From Candidatus Binatia bacterium (GTDB taxonomy: Bacteria > Desulfobacterota > Binatia > UBA1149 > CAITLU01): DNA of 64,000 nucleotides. Shown piece after piece: positions 55,672 through 63,956 of this stretch (positions are counted from its first letter, which is position 1; the number at the start of each line of letters is the position of its first letter). The position numbers and the translations under genes were made by a program. The notes under the pieces are model-generated. The model searched no databases, was not told the origin of the DNA, and worked only from the letters and a program-made list of their open reading frames with translations. The stretch spans positions 89,172 through 153,171 of the forward strand of contig DASXOZ010000028.1 of the NCBI GenBank assembly GCA_036493895.1, written 5' to 3'.

Positions 55672-57249
55672 ATGAGTCCCGTCCTGCACCGAACTTCCGA
55701 AGCCTGCGAATCGACCCACTACGACGTCATCATCATCGGCAGCGGCGCCGGCGGCGGCACACTCGCATGGCGACTGGCGCCGTCGGGCAAGCGCATCCTG
55801 TTGATCGAGCGCGGCACCTGGATTCCGCGAGAGAAACAGAACTGGGACTCGCAGTCCGTGATCCTCGACGGTCGCTACAACTGCGGCGAGCACTGGCTCG
55901 ACAAGGACGGCGGCCGGTTCGAGCCGGGTACGCACTACGCGGTCGGCGGCAATACGAAGTTCTACGGCGCGGCGCTGATTCGCATGCGGGAGGCCGATTT
56001 CGGCGAAGTGCGCCACGTCGACGGTGTGTCGCCGGCGTGGCCGATCGCCTATGGCGATCTCGAGAGCTACTACACGCGCGCCGAGCATCTCTACCACGTG
56101 CACGGCCTGCGCGGCGCCGATCCAACCGAGCCGCCGGCCAGCGCGCCGTATCTCCATCCGCCGATCTCGAGCGAGCCGCGCATCCACGAGATCCGCGAAG
56201 GCATGGAACGGCTCGGCCACCGGCCGTTCCCGATGCCGGTCGGCATCCAGCTCGACGAAGCGAACCCGCGCGCCAGCGCCTGCATCCGTTGCAACACCTG
56301 CGATGGCTTTCCCTGCCTGGTGCGCGCCAAGGCCGACGCGCAGGTGATCTGCGTGGAGCCCGCACTCGAGCACGAAAACGTCAGGCTGCTCGACCGCGCG
56401 CGCGTGGTCCGGCTCGAAACTTCGGTATCGGGCAGGGAAGTGACCGGCGTCATCGTCGAGCGCGACGGCCATGAGGAAACCTACCGTGCCGGCATCGTCG
56501 TGTCGTCGTGCGGCGCGATCAATTCGGCGGCGCTGATGCTGCGCTCGGCGAGCGACCGGCATCCGGCGGGGCTCGCGAACCGCTCCGGCATGGTCGGCCG
56601 CAACTACATGTCGCACGTGAACTCGGTGTTTCTCGCGGTGTCGCGGCACCGCCACGACACGCGCTTCCACAAGACGATCGGGCTCAACGACTTCTACCAT
56701 GCCGGCGAAGGACGCGAGTTTCCGCTCGGCCACATCTCGCTGATGGGATCCTTCGACGCGAACACGCTCAGGGCCGGAGCGCCGCGCCTGGCGCCGACGA
56801 TGACGCTCGAAAAAATGGCGGAACATGCCGTCCCGTTCTGGATGACGACAGAGGATCTTCCCGACCCGAACAACAGGGTCACCGTCGACGGCCGCGGCAG
56901 CGTGACGCTGTCGTACACGGCCAACAACGAGAAGGCCCACGCGCGGCTCGGCGTGGAGCTGAAGCGCATTCTCTCCGCGATCGAGTTCGAAGAGCACCTG
57001 ATCCCGCTGCAAGTCTACATCCCCGGCCGAATTCCGCTCGCCGGCGTCGCGCACCAGAACGGGACGATGCGGTTCGGCACCGATCCGTACAGGTCCGTGC
57101 TCAACCTGAACTGCCGCGCCCACGACCTCGACAACCTGTATGTCGTCGACGGCAGCTTCTTCCCGTCGAGCTCGGCGGTGAATCCCGCGCTGACCATCAT
57201 GGCCAACGCCTTGAGGGTCGGCGATCACCTGCTCGACCGTTTGGGCTGA
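55672..57249 (+). CDS. GMC-family FAD oxidoreductase with a four-cysteine cluster
   Basis: 525 residues. The N-terminal FAD motif is VIIIGSGAGGGTLAWRLAP, then YAVGGNTKFYGAALIRMR, the GMC signature, and the C-terminal active-site His in AHQNGTMRFGTDP, ending NPALTIMANALRVGDHLL. Cysteines at 204, 207, 210 and 215 (CIRCNTCDGFPC) are spaced like a metal or iron-sulfur site. This pattern occurs in one branch of bacterial GMC proteins. It oxidises an alcohol, sugar or sterol-like substrate; which one is unknown. No signal peptide. The stop shares bases with the next gene's ATG (TGATG). Confidence 0.9.
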   Translation: MSPVLHRTSEACESTHYDVIIIGSGAGGGTLAWRLAPSGKRILLIERGTWIPREKQNWDSQSVILDGRYNCGEHWLDKDGGRFEPGTHYAVGGNTKFYGAALIRMREADFGEVRHVDGVSPAWPIAYGDLESYYTRAEHLYHVHGLRGADPTEPPASAPYLHPPISSEPRIHEIREGMERLGHRPFPMPVGIQLDEANPRASACIRCNTCDGFPCLVRAKADAQVICVEPALEHENVRLLDRARVVRLETSVSGREVTGVIVERDGHEETYRAGIVVSSCGAINSAALMLRSASDRHPAGLANRSGMVGRNYMSHVNSVFLAVSRHRHDTRFHKTIGLNDFYHAGEGREFPLGHISLMGSFDANTLRAGAPRLAPTMTLEKMAEHAVPFWMTTEDLPDPNNRVTVDGRGSVTLSYTANNEKAHARLGVELKRILSAIEFEEHLIPLQVYIPGRIPLAGVAHQNGTMRFGTDPYRSVLNLNCRAHDLDNLYVVDGSFFPSSSAVNPALTIMANALRVGDHLLDRLG

Positions 57250-58295
57250 TGATGCGCACAGACGCACCGAATCGACGCCGACGGCACTGCCTTCTGGCGG
57301 CGCTGTGGGTTGCCGGAACTCTCGCCGCCGGCCCCGGTCGCGCCTTCGCTATCACCGCGGAGTCCGTCGCAGGAATCGGCATCACCGTGGCCGATCTGGA
57401 CCGCTCGGTCGCGTTCTACACCGGCATCCTCGGTTTCGAGAAGCTCTCCGAAACCGAAAACGCCGGGCCCGAATGGGAGAAGCTGACCGGCGTCTTCGGA
57501 GTCCGGTTCAAGGTTGTGCGTCTCCGGCTAGGCGACGAGACGCTGGAGCTGACGCAGTACCTTGCACCGCGCGGCCGCCCGCTTCCGCAGGACTCGCGCG
57601 CCAACGACCGCTGGTTCCAGCACGTCGCGATCGTCGTGTCCGACATGGATGCAGCGTACGAGCGGCTGCGCGCCGCCGGAGCCGAATACGCATCAACGTC
57701 GCCACAGCGGCTTCCCGAATCGATTCCCGCTGCTGCCGGCATCCGCGCTTTCTATTTTCGCGACCCCGACGGGCATTTCCTCGAGCTGCTCGAATTCCCG
57801 CCGGGAAAGGGCGCGGCGCGCTGGCACCCCGACCGCGCGGCGGGCGCTCCGTTGTTTCTGGGCATCGACCATACCGCCATCGTCGTCGGCAGCACGACGC
57901 GTGCGCTTGCCTTTTATCGCGACCGGCTCGGCCTCGTCGTCGCCGGCGAGAGCATGAATTTCGGTACCGAGCAGGAACACCTGAACAACGTCGAGCACGC
58001 GCGCCTGCACATCACGACACTGAGGCCCCGCGAAGGGCCCGGCATTGAGCTGCTGGAGTACCTCGCGCCACGCGACGGCCGCGTTCCCGGCACACCGATC
58101 CGCGCCAACGACATCGCGTATTGGCAAACCACAGTGGTCGTCGATGAGTTGCCGGGTGACACGACCCGGAGGGGTTCACGGCCCGGAAACGCCGCCGCAG
58201 CGGTCACGCTCACCGAGCCGACGCTCGGCCAGGTTCGCGCGATGATCGTGCGCGACGATGATGGCCATGCGATCGAGCTTACGGCGCTTCGCTGA
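57249..58295 (+). CDS. secreted protein with two VOC (glyoxalase-like) domains
   Basis: 348 residues. A signal peptide with several arginines (NRRRRHCLLAALWVAGTLAA, ending RAFA) is Sec- or Tat-like. Two complete vicinal-oxygen-chelate modules follow: the first starts IGITVADLDRSVAFYTGIL and ends YFRDPDGHFLELLEF; the second starts GIDHTAIVVGSTTRALAFYR and ends IVRDDDGHAIELTAL. Metal ligand positions (His, Glu) are kept in the second and partly altered in the first. It is coupled to the GMC oxidoreductase by overlapping stop and start. Its 3' end overlaps the convergent RND gene by 17 bp. Confidence 0.85.
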   Translation: MMRTDAPNRRRRHCLLAALWVAGTLAAGPGRAFAITAESVAGIGITVADLDRSVAFYTGILGFEKLSETENAGPEWEKLTGVFGVRFKVVRLRLGDETLELTQYLAPRGRPLPQDSRANDRWFQHVAIVVSDMDAAYERLRAAGAEYASTSPQRLPESIPAAAGIRAFYFRDPDGHFLELLEFPPGKGAARWHPDRAAGAPLFLGIDHTAIVVGSTTRALAFYRDRLGLVVAGESMNFGTEQEHLNNVEHARLHITTLRPREGPGIELLEYLAPRDGRVPGTPIRANDIAYWQTTVVVDELPGDTTRRGSRPGNAAAAVTLTEPTLGQVRAMIVRDDDGHAIELTALR

Positions 58296-61200
58296 GTGGA
58301 TCTCGTCGGGCCATGCTGGAGCCGGCTTCGCGATCGACCGGATCCCACCGAGCCCAGCGCAGTGCCAGCTGAGGCAACACGAGCAGGTTGAGCAGGGTCG
58401 ACGTCAACAGCCCGCCCAGGATGACGATGGCCATCGGTCCTTCGATCTCCCGACCTGCCTCTCCATTGCCGAGCGCGAGCGGAAGCAGTCCCAGTGCGGT
58501 GACTGCCGCCGTCATGAGGATCGGCACCAGTCGTTCCGAGGCGCCGCGGATCATGGTCGCTGTGTCCCATGCGTGGCCTTCGTGTGCCACGAGGCGTTCG
58601 AAGTGGGAGACGAGCATGATCGAATTGCGCGTCGTGATGCCGAACACCGTGACGAAACCCACGACCGCGCCCATGGTCAGCGTGTCGCCGTGCCTCGCGG
58701 AGAAGAAGCTCGTCACGTAAATCGCGACCACACCGCCCGCCAGCGCCATCGGGAGATTCAGGAGAACCAGAAGAAGATTGCGCCAGTTGCCGAGCACGAC
58801 CGTGAGCAAAATGACGATTCCAACCGCCGCCATCGCGCCGTGCACCAGAAGTTCCCGGGTCGCGGCACGTTGCTGTTCGGCGGCGCCCGCAAATTCGATG
58901 TACATGCCGGCGGGCAACTGCACTTTTTCGGCGAGCACCTGCCGCGCCTCGGCGACGAAAGACTGCGAATCGCGACCGACCGGCGTGCAGGTCACCACCT
59001 GTCGTCGCCGCCCCCCGTCGTGCAGAATCGAGAAGCGGCCGCTGCTGAGAGACACATCGGCGATGTCACTCAAGCGCACTCGCCGACCGGCAGGATTGCT
59101 GAGCGAGAGGGCGCCCACTTCCTCGGGATCACGGCGGCTCGCGGGATCGAGCACGACCACGATGTCCGACACCTGACTCTCGCGATAGACCTGCGCAACG
59201 ACCGTGCCCTCATATGCGGTCTGCACTGCGTCGAGCACTTCGACAGGGCGAAATCCGAGCTGGGTGAGCTTCTCGGCCCGCAATCGCACCGAAATGCGCG
59301 GCAACGAGCCCGACGATTTTGCCTGGATCCCCGCGGCGCCCCTGATGGTGCCGAGTACCTGGGCAACCTCATCGGCTTTTGCGTCGAGGGCATCGAGATC
59401 GTCGCCGAACAGATTCACGACGACCGGCGAGGTCTCCCCGCTGATGGTCTCGCCGATGCGATCACCGAGGAACGTCATCACTTCTGCCTGCATCCCCGGA
59501 GTCGCGCGGAATACATCGCGGATTTCATTCTCCACCGCCTCCATGTCGCGACCCGAAAGATGAGGCTGCAGCTCGACGTGGAACTCCGCACGGTGCGGGC
59601 CCCATGGATCCTCACCCTGCTCGGCGCGACCGATCTGCTCCTCCACGGTGGCGATGCGCTTATTTTTCAGCAGTTCCCCGGAAATCTGTCCTCCGACGCG
59701 CAACATTTCCGGCAGCGACGTGCCGGGCGCCGTAGTTACTCCGACAACGAAATGCCCTTCGCGAAATTCAGGCAGGAACTCGCCGCCGAGAAACGGGAGC
59801 CGGGACAACGCGAACACGCACAGCACCGCCACCACCGAGACGACGATGGTCGAGTGGCGCGTGACTCCACGGAGAACCCTTTCGTATCCATTCCGCAAGC
59901 GTATCTGGAGCCGAGGCGCGTCCGGTCCGGAACCGGAGGTCCGTCCGAAAAGAAGGACGGCGAGCGCGGGCGTCAGCGTGAGGGCAACGACGAGGGAGGC
60001 GAGGATCGCGAGCAGGTAGCTGAGGGCCAGCGGTGCGAAGAAGCTGCCCTGCAGGCCACTGAGAGTCAGCACCGGCAAAAATACGAGCGCCACGACGAAC
60101 GTCGCGAAAACGACGGCGTTGCGCACCTCGAGAGACGCGTCGAGAATTACCGTGACGACCGGGCGCGGGGCAGCCGACGCGACGTTCTCGCGCAACCGGC
60201 GAAGGATGTTCTCGACGTCGATGATGGCATCGTCGACGACTTCCCCGAGCGCGATCGCAAGGCCTCCGAGAGTGATCGTATTGAGCGTCACCCCGAGCCG
60301 GTCGAGCACGACAATTGCCGTCAGCAGCGACAGCGGTATGGCGGTAAGCGAAATGAGCGCCGTACGAAAATGCCCGAGGAAAAGGAGCAGAACCACGGAG
60401 ACGAGCACCGCGCCGAGCAGCAGCGAGTGACGGATGTTGGTGAGGGACGATTCGATGAACGACGCCGGCCGATGCATCGCCGGATAGAGCGTGATCCCTT
60501 CCTGCAACAGGAGCGGCTTGAGGTCGTCCAGTGCCGCCTCCAGTGCACGGGTGACCTCCATCGTGTTCGCTCCCGCCTGGCTCGACAACGTCAGCGCCAG
60601 TCCGGGGCGTCCCATGATGAGCGCGTCTCCGAACTTCGGCTCGGCGCCCTCGACGACCCTCGCTACGTCTCGCAGTCTCAGCGGTACGCCGCCGGCTCCG
60701 GCAGCCACGACTACGTTGCCCAGAGCCTCCGCGGTCAGCGTCTGACCTTCGCTCTGGATCGAAATCCGCTGATTCTCCGTTTCGACGAACCCGGCGCCGC
60801 GCACTCCGCTCGCCAGCCGCGCAGCGCCCAATACGTCCTCCAGAGAGACGTTGTGTGCGAGGAGCTGCTCCGGCAGCACCTGGATCTGCCACTGGCGCAC
60901 CTCACCGCCGAACACGTTGCACCGTGCCACTCCCGGCACCGAGAGGAGCCGAGGTTTGAGCGTCCAGTCGGCGAACGTCCGGAGCTCCATCGGCGAGAGC
61001 CGGTCGCTGACCAGCCCGATCTTGAGCAGATCCATCGTGGCCGAAACCAGCGGCGAAACTTTCGGTGTCTTCACGCCGGCCGGAAGATTTCCTGCAATCT
61101 CACCGAGTCTCTCGGCCAGCTGCTGGCGTGCGGGCAGGACGTCGGTACCTTCCTTGAAGACGACCGTGATTACAGAAAGCCCCTGGGACGACTCGGAGCG

Positions 61201-61446
61201 AAGAGACTCCTGGCTGCCGAGACCGTTGATCGCGCTTTCGATCGGGCGGGTGACGAGTGCTTCGACCTGCTCTGCCGCCAGGCCGGGAGCTTCGGTCTGC
61301 ACGGTGACCTGCGGCGGAACGAAATCGGGGAACACGTCGAGCTTCGCCTGGTCGGCGACATACACGCCGTAAGCCAGCACGAGGCAGGAGACGGAGACGA
61401 CGACTCCGCGAAACCGCAGCGAGAATTCGACAATGGCCCTCAGCAT
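58279..61446 (-). CDS. CusA/CzcA-type heavy-metal efflux RND permease
   Basis: 1055 residues, full-length RND inner-membrane pump of the HME group, proton-driven. It starts MLRAIVEFSLRFRGVVVSV; the porter region has FPDFVPPQVTVQTEAPGLAA and LGSQESLRSESSQGLSVITV. TM4 carries GGLAIALGEVVDDAIIDVEN, with the acidic proton-relay residues of HME pumps. Internal duplication is clear (two sets of five to six hydrophobic segments). No CusB-like adaptor or CusC-like channel gene is beside it, so it must borrow these or the operon is incomplete. The metal substrate cannot be told. Confidence 0.93.
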   Translation of the reverse strand: MLRAIVEFSLRFRGVVVSVSCLVLAYGVYVADQAKLDVFPDFVPPQVTVQTEAPGLAAEQVEALVTRPIESAINGLGSQESLRSESSQGLSVITVVFKEGTDVLPARQQLAERLGEIAGNLPAGVKTPKVSPLVSATMDLLKIGLVSDRLSPMELRTFADWTLKPRLLSVPGVARCNVFGGEVRQWQIQVLPEQLLAHNVSLEDVLGAARLASGVRGAGFVETENQRISIQSEGQTLTAEALGNVVVAAGAGGVPLRLRDVARVVEGAEPKFGDALIMGRPGLALTLSSQAGANTMEVTRALEAALDDLKPLLLQEGITLYPAMHRPASFIESSLTNIRHSLLLGAVLVSVVLLLFLGHFRTALISLTAIPLSLLTAIVVLDRLGVTLNTITLGGLAIALGEVVDDAIIDVENILRRLRENVASAAPRPVVTVILDASLEVRNAVVFATFVVALVFLPVLTLSGLQGSFFAPLALSYLLAILASLVVALTLTPALAVLLFGRTSGSGPDAPRLQIRLRNGYERVLRGVTRHSTIVVSVVAVLCVFALSRLPFLGGEFLPEFREGHFVVGVTTAPGTSLPEMLRVGGQISGELLKNKRIATVEEQIGRAEQGEDPWGPHRAEFHVELQPHLSGRDMEAVENEIRDVFRATPGMQAEVMTFLGDRIGETISGETSPVVVNLFGDDLDALDAKADEVAQVLGTIRGAAGIQAKSSGSLPRISVRLRAEKLTQLGFRPVEVLDAVQTAYEGTVVAQVYRESQVSDIVVVLDPASRRDPEEVGALSLSNPAGRRVRLSDIADVSLSSGRFSILHDGGRRRQVVTCTPVGRDSQSFVAEARQVLAEKVQLPAGMYIEFAGAAEQQRAATRELLVHGAMAAVGIVILLTVVLGNWRNLLLVLLNLPMALAGGVVAIYVTSFFSARHGDTLTMGAVVGFVTVFGITTRNSIMLVSHFERLVAHEGHAWDTATMIRGASERLVPILMTAAVTALGLLPLALGNGEAGREIEGPMAIVILGGLLTSTLLNLLVLPQLALRWARWDPVDREAGSSMARRDPLSEAP

Positions 61447-61723
61447 AGAAAATTCGGGGACCCTGGAGCGGAGGAAGCCCTGCCGTACCCCGACGAGGCG
61501 GGCGACGCTTCGCTGACTGGCTTCGTGCCCGGAGAGCGGCGGATAGTAAAGCTATATTTCCAGAAATTATCGTTCCATTGCGAGGATCCGTTACTGGAAG
61601 CCCTGGTGGTGAAAGAGGCGACACGCCTCAGTTCCGCAGGACGCCGTGCGACTTTTGCCGCAGCTCCACAGCGCGTGCTGGCGAACTCTGGACGTTCGTG
61701 CGGCAGGAGGTGATACTACCGCG
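61447..61723. promoter_or_regulatory. divergent intergenic region with AT-rich dyad
   Basis: This gap separates the RND gene and the membrane-protein gene. An AT-rich patch at about 61545-61600 contains the dyad ATTTC-CA-GAAAT (61556-61567) and -10-like TATAGC/TACTAT hexamers on the minus strand, plausible as the RND promoter and operator. No gene is recognised. Confidence 0.35.
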
Positions 61724-62221
61724 GTGACCCCCGTCCTGCGCCACTACCTGTTGCTCGAGCACATTGCCGGGTCGGCCGTGGTGAATTTCCTGCTCAATGG
61801 CCTGATCGCATGGCTCGCATTCCGTCATCTCGAGACGGTTCCGCTGTGGGGATCCCAAAGTATTTTCGGCGACATGGTCGGAACCACGATTATCCTGCCG
61901 CTGCTCACCTGCCTGATCGCCACCCGCATCGTCCGCTGGCATCTGCGCGACGGCCGGGTCGGCTCTCCGGGATGGCCGCCCGAATCGTATCGTGTTCTGC
62001 GAAGTCTTCCCGACGCTACCTTCGCGCGCGGCCTGGTGATGGGACTCGTGGTGACGGTATTCACGGCTCCGCTGCTGACGGGGCTGCTCGTTACAGCTGG
62101 CATCGCGAGCCTCGATCTGCACTCGTTCCTGTGGTTCAAGGCAATCTACGCGGGAGCGCTGGGAGCACTCGTGCAACCGCTGGTCGCAATGCGCGCACTC
62201 GCAGACAGCGACGCGAATTAG
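61724..62221 (+). CDS. small membrane protein of unknown function
   Basis: 165 residues. Four hydrophobic segments (AGSAVVNFLLNGLIAWLAF; MVGTTIILPLLTCLIATRIV; GLVMGLVVTVFTAPLLTGLL; AIYAGALGALVQPLVAMRAL) are separated by a polar loop (RWHLRDGRVGSPGWPPESYR). I do not recognise the family. GTG 61724 is preferred because AGGAGGTGAT precedes it at 61705-61714 and the protein begins shortly before the first helix. A longer frame to 61646 adds unlikely sequence. No partner gene is obvious. Confidence 0.6.
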   Translation: MTPVLRHYLLLEHIAGSAVVNFLLNGLIAWLAFRHLETVPLWGSQSIFGDMVGTTIILPLLTCLIATRIVRWHLRDGRVGSPGWPPESYRVLRSLPDATFARGLVMGLVVTVFTAPLLTGLLVTAGIASLDLHSFLWFKAIYAGALGALVQPLVAMRALADSDAN

Positions 62222-62441
62222 CGGTTCAGCCGGCCGAAGACGGCACGATCGCGTGAGGGTGCGGTTTGGCGCGCACCTGAAATCGCATTCGGCGCGTAAG
62301 GCCGCGTTCCGATTACGATGGCAACGTCACGAAATCGCCGGGTGCCCGCAGAGTTGCCCCCACGACCGGCGCGTGACCCCGAAAATATTTGTTCTACGCG
62401 ACCGTCGGCGACTACCTCACGTCGCGGGGGACGTGCAGAGT
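62222..62441. other. gene-free stretch before the DUF433 gene
   Basis: I checked both strands for a DUF5615/VapC-like toxin, the usual neighbour of DUF433 genes, and saw none. Base composition is lower in GC than the rest of the window (for example GAAAATATTTGTTC at 62383-62396), as in decayed or mobile DNA. Confidence 0.4.
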
Positions 62442-62624
62442 CTACAGCTTGATCGCCGTCACGGCGTACTGAAGGCAGGCGAGTAAATCGTCGCGTTCCA
62501 GGTTGGGGAACCCGGCGAGTACGTCGTCGATCGAGTCCCCGCCAGCCAAGTATTCGAGCATGGACTCGACCGGATAGCGCAGCCCTCGAATCACGGCCTT
62601 CCCGTGACTGGAGTGTGCCACCAC
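62442..62624 (-). CDS. DUF433 antitoxin-like protein (possibly N-terminally truncated)
   Basis: 60 residues: SHGKAVIRGLRYPVESMLEY, then LAGGDSIDDVLAGFPNLERD and DLLACLQYA. This is the helix-turn-helix-like DUF433 fold found in small toxin-antitoxin pairs with DUF5615 PIN-like toxins. Family members usually start about 10-15 residues earlier with an I-x-x-D-P-x-V/I-x-x-GKP segment. Here only GTG 62624 is available; upstream the frame is open but without a start codon. The IS element begins 115 bp upstream. It may be a remnant whose original start or promoter was lost. Confidence 0.65.
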   Translation of the reverse strand: MVAHSSHGKAVIRGLRYPVESMLEYLAGGDSIDDVLAGFPNLERDDLLACLQYAVTAIKL

Positions 62625-62793
62625 CGTCGTCGAGCCTCGTGTATCGGCGTTTGCTCGTACTTCCGCTGCTCCACCTAGGCGCTTGTGTGTTCATCCAACT
62701 AAGCGGCATGACGTGGGCACCGATCGTCATTGTCGATTATGGAGTTGACCCGGTCTCGTGGACACTTTCCCGGTGGGGAAGTAGGAGTTCACG

Positions 62794-63108
62794 ATGGGCA
62801 AGACGAGGCAGGCATATCCGCCTGAGTACCGCCGGCAGATCATCGCCCTGGCCCGGGCAGGCCGGTCGGCCAAGGAGCTGGCCAAAGAGTTCGACCCGAG
62901 CGAGCAGACGATCCGTAACTGGCTGTTCCAAGCCCAAGTCGATGCCGGCGATCGAAACGACGGCGTGACGACGGCGGAAAAGGACGAGCTCCGAGAGTTG
63001 CGCCGGGAGAATCGGCGTCTGCGCGAGGAGCGCGAGATCCTAAAAAAAGCCGCGGTCTGGTTCGCTCAGGAGACCGACTCGACGCCGAGGGGGCGTTCGG
63101 GTTCGTAA
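62794..63108 (+). CDS. IS3-family transposase OrfA (DNA-binding)
   Basis: 104 residues with an N-terminal helix-turn-helix (YPPEYRRQIIALARAGRSAK, then ELAKEFDPSEQTIRNWLFQA) and a leucine-zipper-like C-terminus (RELRRENRRLREEREILKKA). This is the usual OrfA layout: it binds the terminal repeats and, after frameshifting, forms the N-terminus of the OrfAB transposase. The ATG at 62794 lies 54 bp inside the left end. Confidence 0.92.
   Translation: MGKTRQAYPPEYRRQIIALARAGRSAKELAKEFDPSEQTIRNWLFQAQVDAGDRNDGVTTAEKDELRELRRENRRLREEREILKKAAVWFAQETDSTPRGRSGS
63042..63048 (+). other. programmed -1 frameshift site (A7)
   Basis: Seven adenines in the OrfA frame CTA AAA AAA G give a classical A-AAA-AAA slippery heptamer. 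A -1 shift here continues without stop into the orfB frame through KANRTEHRVAVLCKTLGV, the normal N-terminal part of IS3 OrfB. Confidence 0.85.
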
Positions 63109-63131
63109 AGGCGAATCGGACCGAGCATCGC

Positions 63132-63956
63132 GTGGCCGTGCTGTGCAAGACGCTGGGAGTCTCAACCAGCGGATTCTATGCCTGGCTCATTCGTCCGCCG
63201 TCTGCGCATCGCAGACGCGACGAGGAACTCGCGACCAAGATCAAGGCGATCCACCTCGCCTCGCGTGAAACCTACGGCGTTCCGCGCGTGCACTTCGAGC
63301 TGCGCGAGGTTCACAGTGAGCGTGTCGGCGGAAAGCGGGTTGCCCGTTTGATGCGGCAGAACGGCTTGGAAGGCGCGAGCCGGCGAAAAAAGTACCATAC
63401 GACCAAGCGCAACAAAGACGCGAGGCCGGCGCCGGATCTGGTCGAACGGGAATTCACCGCCGATGCGCCGAACAAACTGTGGATTGCAGACATCACGTAC
63501 ATTCCGACGTGGTCAGGATTTCTGTACCTGTCAGTTGTCGTCGATGTGTGGAGTCGTCGCGTCATCGGTTGGGCAATGGCGTCGCATCTGCGAACGTCGC
63601 TCATCCTGGATGCGTTCGACATGGCCGTGCAGACCAGAGCTCCGCTCGACGTCATTCACCATAGCGACCAGGGCACGCAATATACGTCCATTGCGTTCGG
63701 CGCTCGCTGCCGAGAAGTCGGCGTCCGTCCGTCGATGGGATCGGTCGGCGACTGTTACGACAACGCGATGTGCGAGAGCTTCTTTGCGACGCTCGAGTGC
63801 GAGCTGCTCGACAAGCGGCGGTTCCGCAATCAGGCCGAAGCCAAGATGGCGGTCTTCGACTTTATCGAAGGCTGGTACAACCCGCGCCGGCGGCACTCGT
63901 CACTGGACTACATGTCGCCGGCCGAGTACGAGAGGAGAAACTGGCTGGCTGCGTAG
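63132..63956 (+). CDS. IS3-family transposase OrfB (DDE integrase core)
   Basis: 274 residues as an independent frame; probably made mainly as the OrfAB fusion by -1 frameshifting from orfA. It has the HTH_21 region (RETYGVPRVHFELREVHSER) and the rve integrase core with Asp in LWIADITYIPTW, Asp in VIHHSDQGTQYTS and Glu in DNAMCESFFATLECELL. The end is WYNPRRRHSSLDYMSPAEYE, diagnostic for IS3. All catalytic residues are present and the frame is intact, so the element may be active. Confidence 0.95.
   Translation: MAVLCKTLGVSTSGFYAWLIRPPSAHRRRDEELATKIKAIHLASRETYGVPRVHFELREVHSERVGGKRVARLMRQNGLEGASRRKKYHTTKRNKDARPAPDLVEREFTADAPNKLWIADITYIPTWSGFLYLSVVVDVWSRRVIGWAMASHLRTSLILDAFDMAVQTRAPLDVIHHSDQGTQYTSIAFGARCREVGVRPSMGSVGDCYDNAMCESFFATLECELLDKRRFRNQAEAKMAVFDFIEGWYNPRRRHSSLDYMSPAEYERRNWLAA

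Noticed and set aside
58258..61713. A very long open frame on the plus strand opposite the RND pump gene
   Set aside because: It is the complement of a clear RND permease. The peptide is Arg/His/Asp-rich without domains and is a by-product of high GC and codon bias.
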